Shown here: piece by piece, positions 1-5,348 of the stretch | How positions within the stretch are numbered: the stretch's first letter is position 1 | Layout: the number at the start of each line of letters is the position of its first letter | Source: DATKXO01 sp035528995 | Lineage (GTDB): Bacteria > Planctomycetota > Phycisphaerae > UBA1845 | Direction: 5' to 3' | Length of the DNA stretch: 5,348 nt | Assembly (NCBI GenBank): GCA_035528995.1 | Contig: DATKXO010000095.1 | Span: 1-5,348, forward strand | The notes under the pieces: generated by a model | Databases searched by the model: none | The model's input: only the letters and a program-made list of their open reading frames with translations | What the model was told of the DNA's origin: nothing | Made by a program: the position numbers and the translations under genes

Positions 1-783
1 CAGGAGGCCACCGTGCGACGCGACGAGCTCTGCGCCCGCGTGCGCGACGAGATCAGCATCGAGCTGGCCGAGCAGTACGAGACCTACGACCACGCCGAAC
101 GCAACTGGGAGGAGGTCGAGGTCGAGATCGAGGACCTCAAGGCCAAGATCACCCGCCTGGGCAACGTCAACCTGGACGCCATCGCCGAGCAGCAAGAGCT
201 CGAGACCCGCCAGGAGTTCCTCACCTCGCAGCGGGATGACCTGGTGAGTTCGGAGACGCAGGTCGAGCAACTCATCAAGCAGCTCGACGCCGAGAGCATC
301 CAGCGGTTCACCGAGTGTTTCGAGCTGATCCGCTCCCACTTCCGCGAGATGTTCCGCAAGCTGTTCGGCGGCGGAAAGGCCGACATCGTGCTCGAGGACC
401 CCGACCAGATACTGGACTGCGGTATCGAGATCGTGGCCCGTCCGCCGGGCAAGGAGTTGCAGAGCATCACGCTGATGTCCGGTGGCGAGCAGGCCCTCAC
501 CGCCATCGCCCTGCTGATGAGCATCTTCCAGTCGCGGCCCGCGCCCTTCGCCCTGCTGGACGAGGTGGACGCCGCACTGGACGAAGCCAACAACGACCGC
601 TTCAACCGCATCGTCCTGGAGTTCGCCAAGAAATCGCAGTTCATCATCATCACCCACCAGAAGCCCACCATGAGCATCGCCGACCAGATGTACGGCGTGA
701 CCATGCAGGAGCCCGGAGTCAGCACCCGCGTCAGCGTCAAGTTCGAGCCCGTCGAACCCCGCGAAACCACCGCCGTGGCGTAA
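1..783 (+). CDS. smc: Chromosome segregation protein SMC, C-terminal part (5' end outside window)
   Basis: This is the 3' end of an SMC gene; frame 1 is open from the first base, so the start lies upstream of the window. Numbered from the GTG at nt 13, residues 1-100 are charged, heptad-like coiled coil with the conserved GNVNLDAI stretch at 50-57, which marks the return from coiled coil to head. The C-terminal half of the ABC-type head follows: LFGGGKADIVLED (117-129), PPGK (144-147), the signature MSGGEQ (155-160), Walker B with catalytic glutamate in ALLDEVDAALDEAN (180-193), and the H-loop ITHQKPTM (213-220). The end (YGVTMQEPGVSTRVSVKF) is the usual SMC terminus, so the 3' end is intact. 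SMC dimers condense and segregate chromosomes, normally with ScpA and ScpB, neither of which is visible here. No frame break is seen. Identification is secure; the N-terminal head and hinge cannot be assessed. Confidence 0.97.
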   Translation, partial: QEATVRRDELCARVRDEISIELAEQYETYDHAERNWEEVEVEIEDLKAKITRLGNVNLDAIAEQQELETRQEFLTSQRDDLVSSETQVEQLIKQLDAESIQRFTECFELIRSHFREMFRKLFGGGKADIVLEDPDQILDCGIEIVARPPGKELQSITLMSGGEQALTAIALLMSIFQSRPAPFALLDEVDAALDEANNDRFNRIVLEFAKKSQFIIITHQKPTMSIADQMYGVTMQEPGVSTRVSVKFEPVEPRETTAVA

Positions 784-798
784 GATCGCCCATGGCGG
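770..798 (+). terminator. Hairpin spanning the smc stop codon (weak terminator candidate)
   Basis: Bases 770-778 (ccgccgtgg) can pair with 790-798 (ccatggcgg), giving a 9-bp GC-rich stem with one G-U pair and an 11-nt loop that contains the TAA stop at 781-783. No T-tract follows, so it is not a classical intrinsic terminator. It may attenuate read-through from smc, or may be chance in GC-rich DNA. Confidence 0.2.
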
Positions 799-825
799 CC
801 GGTCTGACGCATGGCGATGGTGCGC

Positions 826-854
826 TCGCCACCTGGTCCGCGGCAACGTACAAT
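826..854 (+). promoter_or_regulatory. Candidate sigma70-type promoter for the ATPase operon
   Basis: TCGCCA at 826-831 (4 of 6 matches to TTGACA) is followed after exactly 17 bases by TACAAT at 849-854 (5 of 6 matches to TATAAT). Transcription would start near 861 and give a leader of about 150 nt carrying the inverted repeat at 950-983. The -35 half overlaps a small stem-loop. This was found by eye only, and the host's promoter consensus is unknown. Confidence 0.3.
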
Positions 855-949
855 GCCTGGCGATCTACAGCGGGGAACGCTTGGCCAGGAGATTGGCCCG
901 CCGGGCTGGTCCGCCACGTCGGATGGCGTGACCGGCGCGTGGGCCGGCA

Positions 950-983
950 GGATTGGTCTCCACGGAAGCGGCGGAACCAATCC
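950..983. repeat. Perfect 8-bp inverted repeat upstream of the ATPase gene
   Basis: GGATTGGT at 950-957 is the exact reverse complement of ACCAATCC at 976-983, with an 18-base spacer. Just inside, TCC (959-961) can pair with GGA (973-975) if C958 bulges, which extends the stem to 11 bp. The right arm ends 17 bases before the Shine-Dalgarno and 30 before the GTG start. It could be an operator for a dimeric repressor or a leader RNA hairpin. No run of T follows. Confidence 0.45.
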
Positions 984-1000
984 CTCCGCGCCCGGACGTG

Positions 1001-1007
1001 AGGAGGT
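1001..1007 (+). promoter_or_regulatory. Strong Shine-Dalgarno deciding the GTG start at 1014
   Basis: AGGAGGT lies 6 bases before the GTG at 1014, a near-perfect anti-16S match at good spacing. It fixes a non-ATG start that also places the expected N-terminal strand of the ATPase at residue 1. Confidence 0.85.
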
Positions 1008-1013
1008 TCACAG

Positions 1014-2267
1014 GTGATCGCTTGCATCGAAGCGCTCAACTACCGCTGCCTTCGCTACGTGCGCCAGGAGGTCGGGTCGTTTCAGGTTCTTGTCGGGCCC
1101 AACGCCAGCGGAAAGTCCACCTTTCTGGACGTTGTGGCTTTCATAGGTGACCTGCTGGAACACGGCCTGACGAAGGCGGTTCACGATCGTTCTGCCGACC
1201 CGCGGGCCTTGACCTGGATGGCCAGGAGCGACCGTTTCGAGCTGGCCGTCGAGTTGATCGTCCCGGACGAACTGCGCGCCCGCGTCGCGCACGGCAACCA
1301 TCAGCGAGCCCGATACGAAGTGGCCGTCGGTCTTAACGGCGACGGTGAACTCGCTGTGCTCGGTGAAAACTTCTGGCTCAAGGGCGGCGAGGACCCGCGC
1401 CAAGAGCAACAGGCGCTACTCTTCCCCGATCCGCCCGCGCCGCCGGAGCACATCGTTCTCCCCGAAGGAAGGCACTCGCCACGTGGCTGGAGGAAGGTGG
1501 TCACGAAAGGGGCCAAAGGCACCGACTACTTCATGTCGGAAACAAGCAAGTGGAACAACCCCTTTCGCCTCGGCCCACAGAAGGCCGCCCTGGGCGGTTT
1601 GCCTGAGGACGAGCAGATGTTTCCCGTCGCTACCTGGGCGCGGCGGATGCTGATCGAGGGAATCCAACGACTGGCGCTCAACAGTGAGGCGATGCGGCGC
1701 GCTGCACCACCCGGCACGCTGCGACACTTCCTCCCCGATGGCTCCAACCTCCCGCGTGTCGTCAAGGATCTGCGGGATCGTTCCCACGAGGCGTTTGACC
1801 GTTGGATCGCCCACGTGCAGACGGCGCTGCCGGACCTGGCCACCGTCGAGACCGAAAGGCGGGACGAAGATCGCCACAGCTACCTCCGCCTCGTATACAC
1901 CACCGGGCTGCGGGCGCCTTCATGGACCGTGTCCGACGGAACACTTCGCCTGCTGGCACTTACGTTGCTCGCTTATCTGGGCGAGCCGCACCGGACCTAT
2001 CTGATCGAGGAGCCGGAGAACGGGATTCACCCCACGGCCGTCGAGACGGTCATCCAGGCGCTGTCGTCGGCTTACGATGCCCAGGTGCTCTGCGCCAGCC
2101 ATTCCCCCGTTGTGCTCAGCCGAACGGAGCCGGACCAATTGCTGTGCTTCGCAAGAAACGAGGACGGCGCTACTGACATCCGGCGCGGCGACCTGCACCC
2201 CCTGCTGCGCGACTGGCAGCGCGGTGCCGACCTGGGCACCCTGTTCGCGTCGGGGGTGCTTGGATGA
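1014..2267 (+). CDS. AAA_21-family ABC-type ATPase (OLD/RloA-like), probable defence ATPase
   Basis: This 417-residue protein belongs to the SMC/Rad50-related ATPases of the OLD/RloA/AAA_21 group. Walker A is GPNASGKST (28-36), preceded by the typical opening strand (MIACIEALNYRCLR). The ABC signature-like motif is VSDGTLRLLALTLLAYL (306-322). Walker B is TYLIEEPENGIHP (328-340), with E333 as probable catalytic base, and the switch histidine is in CASHSPVVLS (360-369, H363). The stretch between about residues 85 and 290 replaces the long coiled coil of SMC proteins and probably carries the specific function. All nucleotide-binding motifs look intact. No TOPRIM domain follows the ATPase core, so any effector activity is probably supplied by the next gene, which overlaps by 4 bases (ATGA). 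Start GTG is chosen from the AGGAGGT at 1001-1007. The family call is firm. A defence role is inferred from family and gene pairing. No specific named system is assigned. Confidence 0.9.
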   Translation: MIACIEALNYRCLRYVRQEVGSFQVLVGPNASGKSTFLDVVAFIGDLLEHGLTKAVHDRSADPRALTWMARSDRFELAVELIVPDELRARVAHGNHQRARYEVAVGLNGDGELAVLGENFWLKGGEDPRQEQQALLFPDPPAPPEHIVLPEGRHSPRGWRKVVTKGAKGTDYFMSETSKWNNPFRLGPQKAALGGLPEDEQMFPVATWARRMLIEGIQRLALNSEAMRRAAPPGTLRHFLPDGSNLPRVVKDLRDRSHEAFDRWIAHVQTALPDLATVETERRDEDRHSYLRLVYTTGLRAPSWTVSDGTLRLLALTLLAYLGEPHRTYLIEEPENGIHPTAVETVIQALSSAYDAQVLCASHSPVVLSRTEPDQLLCFARNEDGATDIRRGDLHPLLRDWQRGADLGTLFASGVLG

Positions 2268-2974
2268 CCCCCGCCGAGTATCCGCTCGACCTTGTCGTGC
2301 TTGTCCCGGGGAAGGACGAGCAGGCTGCGATCAACTCTCTGCTTTCATCGAGGCAGCAAAGCCTGGGGATTCGTTGCGTCGACTGGAGAATCCTCGTTCA
2401 TCCGCGCCGCGACCCCGGCTGCCGGCTCCAGGCATCGGAGGTGTTGGAGCCCTTCGTGCGCTATGCCTGGCACGCACTCACACTGTTTGACCATGCGGGA
2501 TGCGGAAGGGAGGACGCCAGCACCGAAGAGATTGAGACTGATGTGAAAGACCGTCTGTCCAGAGCCGGTTGGGGCGACCGAGCCGACGTGATCGTCATCG
2601 CACCCGAGCTGGAGAGCTGGGTCTGGAGCGATTCACCCGAGCTCGACGAGGTGCTCGGCTGGCAGGGTCGTCAGCCACCGCTACGGGATTGGCTGCGGGA
2701 TCAGGGCTTATGGGCAGTGGATAGACCCAAGCCGGCTGACCCGAAGAACGCGCTTGTGAAGGCTCTCCGAGAGGTCCGAATACTAAGGTCGGCGGCCATC
2801 TACGGGAAGCTCGCCCGCACCGTCGGGCTACGGCGCTGCCGCGATGATGCCTTCAGCCGATTGCGAGGCACCCTCCGCGCGTGGTTTGGACGTGAGGAGG
2901 GGGACAACTCTGCGACTTGTCCCGACCGCATCGACAGTCAGGATGCCGACCCGGCGGACAGCGGGGCAACCTGA
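2264..2974 (+). CDS. RloB/DUF4276-like (possibly TOPRIM-fold) partner protein of the ATPase
   Basis: This 236-residue protein has no signal peptide or membrane segment and is probably cytoplasmic. It starts at ATG 2264 inside the ATPase stop (ATGA), so translation is probably coupled; a G-rich stretch at 2252-2256 may help re-initiation. Visible landmarks are a strand plus acidic turn LVVLVPGKDEQAAI (10-23), LTLFDHAGCGRE (72-83) with D76, and VIVIAPELESWVWSD (109-123) with E115 and E117. Then come KPADPK (156-161), RSAAIYGKLA (175-184) and a basic helix LRRCRDDAFSRLRGTLRAWF (189-208). The order of strand-acid, strand-D, and P-x-x-E-x-W resembles RloB and DUF4276 proteins, which sit beside AAA_21 ATPases and are thought to have a TOPRIM-like fold. 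That likeness is by eye and not proven. The last 25 residues are acidic and low in complexity. A metal-dependent nuclease effector is the favoured guess; a non-catalytic partner is possible. Confidence 0.8.
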   Translation: MTPAEYPLDLVVLVPGKDEQAAINSLLSSRQQSLGIRCVDWRILVHPRRDPGCRLQASEVLEPFVRYAWHALTLFDHAGCGREDASTEEIETDVKDRLSRAGWGDRADVIVIAPELESWVWSDSPELDEVLGWQGRQPPLRDWLRDQGLWAVDRPKPADPKNALVKALREVRILRSAAIYGKLARTVGLRRCRDDAFSRLRGTLRAWFGREEGDNSATCPDRIDSQDADPADSGAT

Positions 2975-2983
2975 TCCGTACCC

Positions 2984-5200
2984 TCACAAAGCCGCGTCCG
3001 GGATAGTGCTCTGGACAACGCTTTTTGCGTTCGCTCCAAACGCTACCGCAAGCAGGTCATACCCTCCGAACGCTCCGAGTTCTCCGGGCGCGATGAAATG
3101 GTACGGCTTGGACCCGTCGCGCAGATGACGCGCCGCGATGCAGAGGGCGTCCAGCGCCGAGGTCGGCAAACGCCCGCGGCCGTGCCCAGCTCGTGGATCG
3201 GCGCAGGCCCGGTGGCGCTCCAGGACCCGATTCGCATCGTCGGCGTCGTTACGCAGCAGGTCGAAGCGAATCCCCCGTGGAGCCAGGCCGGCCGTCTTGC
3301 GAACCCCGTCCGCACCGGGCAGCAGCAACAGCCCGTGCAGCAGCCCCTCCGCCTCACGCAGCGTCGCACAATAATCGAAGGTGGATCGCAGCGTCCGGGC
3401 CGGCCGAGACGAATCCCCGGCTCGGTCGTTCATCGACCCTTCCACAGGGTCTTTCTCCAGCTGTGCTTCCAGTGCCCGCAACGAGGCATCATCCTCGCCC
3501 GTGAGCAGCGCGTCGCGCCGGCGAATCCTGCGGTCGTAGTCACTGCGGTCAACGCGCCCGCCGCACGGTCCCACGCACATCTTGTCGTAGTACCGTCGGC
3601 ATTGTCGGCCCACGCTCACCCCCGGCAGCAGCGGCAGTGGGCAGTCCAGCGGTTGCTGATCCGGGCACTGGGCCAGCCCGAAGTGGTCGGCCACGGCCTC
3701 GCCCACCACCGCCGCCAGCTTGCGGCTTCGAAACGGCCCGAAGCAGCGATCGCCCGACCCGGCCTGCCGGCAGACCTCGAGTTGCCCGTACGGCTTGCCG
3801 TTTTCGCGCAGATAGCAGTACCCCGTCCACTTTCGCATCTGCCGGTTGAATGGCGGGCGCAGCCTCCGGATCAGCTCGGCCTCGATCAGCAGGGCCTCCA
3901 ACTCACTGTCGGCCGGCCGGACCTCGACGCGGGCGATCTGCCGGCCCCAACCGGCGAAGCGGTTCGCCCCGGTCTTTCCGCGAACGTGGGTTCGGACGCG
4001 GGCCCGGACGTTTTTGGCCTTGCCGACGTACAGCAGTCGCCCCACCGCGTCGTGCAGCGCATAGACGCCGCATCCGGTCGGCAACCGTTTGACCTCCTCC
4101 ACACTTGCCCTGACGCCGTCTACCGCCGGCGCGTCCAGATCGCTGAACGCCGACGCCGTCGGCCTCGACCAGCGCTGAACCTGCCGGTGTGGCGCCAACT
4201 CCACCGCTTGCGTCGAGGCCGTGAGCAGAACGTCCGGCCGAAGTTCCCGGGCCATGGCCGTGAACCGCAGACCCCGCAGCGCGTCGGGCGTGCTGCATCC
4301 CGACAGGCGCACCTGGGCGATCGCTCGTTCCGGCAGCTTCCCGATGATCGCGGCGATCTGTTCCCGAATCCTGGCCTGTGCCAGCCCGGTGACGTTCACC
4401 GGCCACACCGACATGGGGCGCACGTCATGCTCGACGAACGTGTGTGCCAGCCCGCCACCGTTCTCTTCGACCACCACGGAGCCCTTCGGCTCATCGACCT
4501 CGGCGAACGAGACGCGGTCGGGCGAGCCGCAGTACACGATCGGCGGCCCGTCCCTCTGCGGCCTGGACAACACCTGATGCCGGTGGATGTGGCCGGCCGC
4601 GACGTAATCGAATTCGGCGGGAACGGCGTCCCGCTCCACCACGTCCTCGCCGCTGCGAAATCGATAGCCTCCCGGGCCGCACGTGGCCGACTCGAAGGTT
4701 TGATGCACCGCAAGGACCCTCACGTCGGCCCGTGCCCGGTGCCACGCCGTCGCCTCCAGCGCTGCGGGGAACCTCTTCGCCGAATCGCGCCTCAAGCAGG
4801 GAACCCCCGAGACCGCCACGCGCCTGTCACCCACCGCAAACGTCAACGTGGTCGGCTCGCGGATGATGTGAATGTTCGGGTGGGACAGGAGCAGCGTCGC
4901 CGGAATCGTCGAGCGCTCGTGGTTGCCCGGCACGATGACCACCGGCACGCCCGCGACGGCCAGTTCGAGCAGCGGATCGGCCGCCGCCGCCAGCGCCCGG
5001 CTGCTGGGATTCGACCGGTTGAACAGATCGCCCGAGTGGACGACCAGATCGACGTCCCGCTCCGCCGCCTGGCGCAACACGCCCCGGAAGCTGTCCACCA
5101 GGTCGTCCCCGCGTCGCGGACCGGGCCTCCGCGGCCGCGACGGCAACGCCGCCCCGATGTGCGAATCGGCCGTGTGCAGGATCACCAACCGCCTGCCCAT
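2984..5200 (-). CDS. SbcD/Mre11-like metallophosphoesterase fused to UvrC/Cho-like GIY-YIG nuclease
   Basis: This is one uninterrupted 738-codon frame. Residues 1-235 are a calcineurin-like phosphoesterase of SbcD/YhaO type with all metal motifs: ADSH (11-14), HSGDLF (55-60), PGNHE (91-95), VHQTF (165-169) and GHIH (203-206). Residues 236-345 resemble the capping/linker region of these nucleases. Residues 372-455 are a GIY-YIG domain: GVY (378-380), YVGKAKNVRARVRTH (391-405), and ELEALLIEAELIRRLRPPFN (433-452) with E440 as catalytic glutamate. A UvrC-type cysteine cluster follows (C512, C520, C534, C542, C546), then degenerate UVR-like helices and an unassigned C-terminus. The RNase H-like half and HhH motifs of UvrC are absent, as in Cho. 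ATG 5200 is chosen because an in-frame TAA lies three codons upstream and ADSH sits at the usual distance; no Shine-Dalgarno is seen. A role in cutting damaged or branched DNA is inferred. Domain calls are firm; substrate is unknown. Confidence 0.93.
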   Translation of the reverse strand: MGRRLVILHTADSHIGAALPSRPRRPGPRRGDDLVDSFRGVLRQAAERDVDLVVHSGDLFNRSNPSSRALAAAADPLLELAVAGVPVVIVPGNHERSTIPATLLLSHPNIHIIREPTTLTFAVGDRRVAVSGVPCLRRDSAKRFPAALEATAWHRARADVRVLAVHQTFESATCGPGGYRFRSGEDVVERDAVPAEFDYVAAGHIHRHQVLSRPQRDGPPIVYCGSPDRVSFAEVDEPKGSVVVEENGGGLAHTFVEHDVRPMSVWPVNVTGLAQARIREQIAAIIGKLPERAIAQVRLSGCSTPDALRGLRFTAMARELRPDVLLTASTQAVELAPHRQVQRWSRPTASAFSDLDAPAVDGVRASVEEVKRLPTGCGVYALHDAVGRLLYVGKAKNVRARVRTHVRGKTGANRFAGWGRQIARVEVRPADSELEALLIEAELIRRLRPPFNRQMRKWTGYCYLRENGKPYGQLEVCRQAGSGDRCFGPFRSRKLAAVVGEAVADHFGLAQCPDQQPLDCPLPLLPGVSVGRQCRRYYDKMCVGPCGGRVDRSDYDRRIRRRDALLTGEDDASLRALEAQLEKDPVEGSMNDRAGDSSRPARTLRSTFDYCATLREAEGLLHGLLLLPGADGVRKTAGLAPRGIRFDLLRNDADDANRVLERHRACADPRAGHGRGRLPTSALDALCIAARHLRDGSKPYHFIAPGELGAFGGYDLLAVAFGANAKSVVQSTIPDAAL

Positions 5201-5204
5201 GCCA

Positions 5205-5254
5205 TGAATTTATGGGATACGGAGCCCGAATAGAAGACAAATATTAGGTTTTTG
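5205..5254 (-). promoter_or_regulatory. AT-rich stretch upstream of the nuclease fusion, likely promoter region
   Basis: Bases 5205-5254 contain the only clearly AT-rich island in the window (tgaatttatggg, tagaagacaaatattaggtttttg). Read on the minus strand it offers TAATAT (5246-5241) and CATAAA (around 5213-5208) as possible -10 elements, but no matching -35 at normal spacing. It lies directly before the ATG at 5200, so a short-leader or nearly leaderless transcript is possible. No Shine-Dalgarno is visible. Confidence 0.3.
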
Positions 5255-5260
5255 TTCGGA

Positions 5261-5270
5261 GTGGGCCCAC
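5261..5270. repeat. 10-bp perfect palindrome GTGGGCCCAC
   Basis: GTGGGCCCAC reads the same on both strands and lies 60 bases upstream of the fusion gene start, next to the AT-rich island. It could be a protein-binding site, but a GC-rich palindrome of this length may be chance. Confidence 0.25.
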
Positions 5271-5304
5271 CCCCGGTTCCCGCGCCGGCCGTCCCGCGAC
5301 AACG

Positions 5305-5348
5305 CTACAGGTCGCCCAGCAGGTGCCCCATCTTCTTCTGCTTCGTGC
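5305..5348 (-). CDS. C-terminal end of an unidentified protein (partial)
   Basis: Reading the minus strand inward from the right edge gives 13 sense codons, TKQKKMGHLLGDL, then TAG (5307-5305). The basic-then-hydrophobic ending and clean stop suggest the tail of a real gene, transcribed in the same direction as the nuclease fusion and about 104 bases upstream of it. The other two frames of this edge run on without comparable character. The fragment is too short to name a family; a passing likeness of KMGH to PurK-type ATP-grasp proteins is not enough to use. Confidence 0.4.
   Translation of the reverse strand, partial: TKQKKMGHLLGDL

Larger units (their letters stand above)
784..1013. other. 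Intergenic spacer between smc and the ATPase operon
   Basis: This is 230 bases with no convincing gene. The short open frames crossing it have no family features and no good ribosome binding site. It contains a small stem-loop (tggcga at 812-817 with tcgcca at 826-831), a possible sigma70-type promoter (826-854), an 8+8 inverted repeat (950-983) and the Shine-Dalgarno of the next gene (1001-1007). Its length and content suggest that the ATPase pair has its own promoter rather than relying only on read-through from smc. Confidence 0.6.

Noticed and set aside
812..831. Stem-loop tggcga/tcgcca as an intrinsic terminator for smc
   Set aside because: The stem is only 6 bp and no T-tract follows; it also overlaps the candidate -35 element, so no separate feature was called.
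84..980. 298-codon open frame on the minus strand over smc
   Set aside because: It lies antisense to well-conserved SMC head sequence, with serine/arginine-rich composition and no recognisable motif; it is a shadow frame.
811..1017. 68-codon plus-strand frame in the smc/ATPase spacer as a small gene
   Set aside because: No convincing ribosome binding site, proline/glycine-rich composition and no family features. It runs through the inverted repeat and into the start of the ATPase gene.
1014..2267. SbcC/Rad50 partner for the SbcD-like protein
   Set aside because: The protein is only 417 residues and lacks the long coiled coils and zinc-hook CxxC; its motifs fit OLD/RloA-type AAA_21 ATPases better.
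2984..4090. Calling the GIY-YIG half full UvrC
   Set aside because: The C-terminal RNase H-like nuclease and helix-hairpin-helix motifs of UvrC are absent, so only UvrC N-terminal/Cho-like can be supported.
2984..5200. Two separate genes (sbcD-like and uvrC-like) rather than a fusion
   Set aside because: The frame is continuous with no stop between the domains, and no Shine-Dalgarno plus start was noticed in the linker at residues 345-370. A sequencing error cannot be formally excluded.
3098..5233. 711-codon open frame on the plus strand opposite the nuclease fusion
   Set aside because: It is antisense to a gene with complete nuclease motifs, is dominated by R, P, A, Q and H, and shows no domain features. 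Long antisense frames are expected in high-GC coding DNA.

Overview
The window is GC-rich and densely coding. The left-edge gene is the C-terminal end of a bacterial SMC protein. Its LMSGGEQ and ALLDEVDAALDEANNDRF motifs, together with the overall base composition, fit a high-GC bacterium, possibly a Planctomycetota/Phycisphaerae-like lineage. That placement is an impression from the SMC sequence, not a database result. No RNA genes, CRISPR array, transposase or insertion sequence is visible.

Layout from left to right: (1) nt 1-783, plus strand, the 3' end of smc with the second half of its ATPase head. (2) nt 784-1013, a 230-base spacer holding a possible promoter and an 8+8 inverted repeat just ahead of a strong Shine-Dalgarno. 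(3) nt 1014-2974, plus strand, a two-gene operon joined by an ATGA overlap: an OLD/RloA-like AAA_21 (ABC-type) ATPase followed by a 236-residue acidic-motif protein that looks like an RloB/DUF4276/TOPRIM-type effector. This is the architecture of a compact anti-phage or abortive-infection module. (4) After a gap of only 9 bases, nt 2984-5200 on the minus strand is one uninterrupted 738-codon gene. It fuses an SbcD/Mre11-like metallophosphoesterase to a UvrC/Cho-like GIY-YIG nuclease with the UvrC cysteine cluster. (5) nt 5305-5348, minus strand, holds the last 13 codons of an unidentified gene.

Three of the four substantial genes concern DNA handling: SMC, a two-nuclease repair-type fusion, and an SMC/Rad50-superfamily ATPase with a putative nuclease partner. 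The ATPase pair looks like a self-contained cassette lying between the housekeeping smc gene and the repair fusion. Whether it works with either neighbour cannot be told from the sequence. The most unusual object is the metallophosphoesterase/GIY-YIG fusion. It is analogous in layout to the DEDD-exonuclease/UvrC-like fusions known in some bacteria, but carries a calcineurin-like nuclease instead. The ATPase plus acidic-protein pair is the second candidate for a little-described system.
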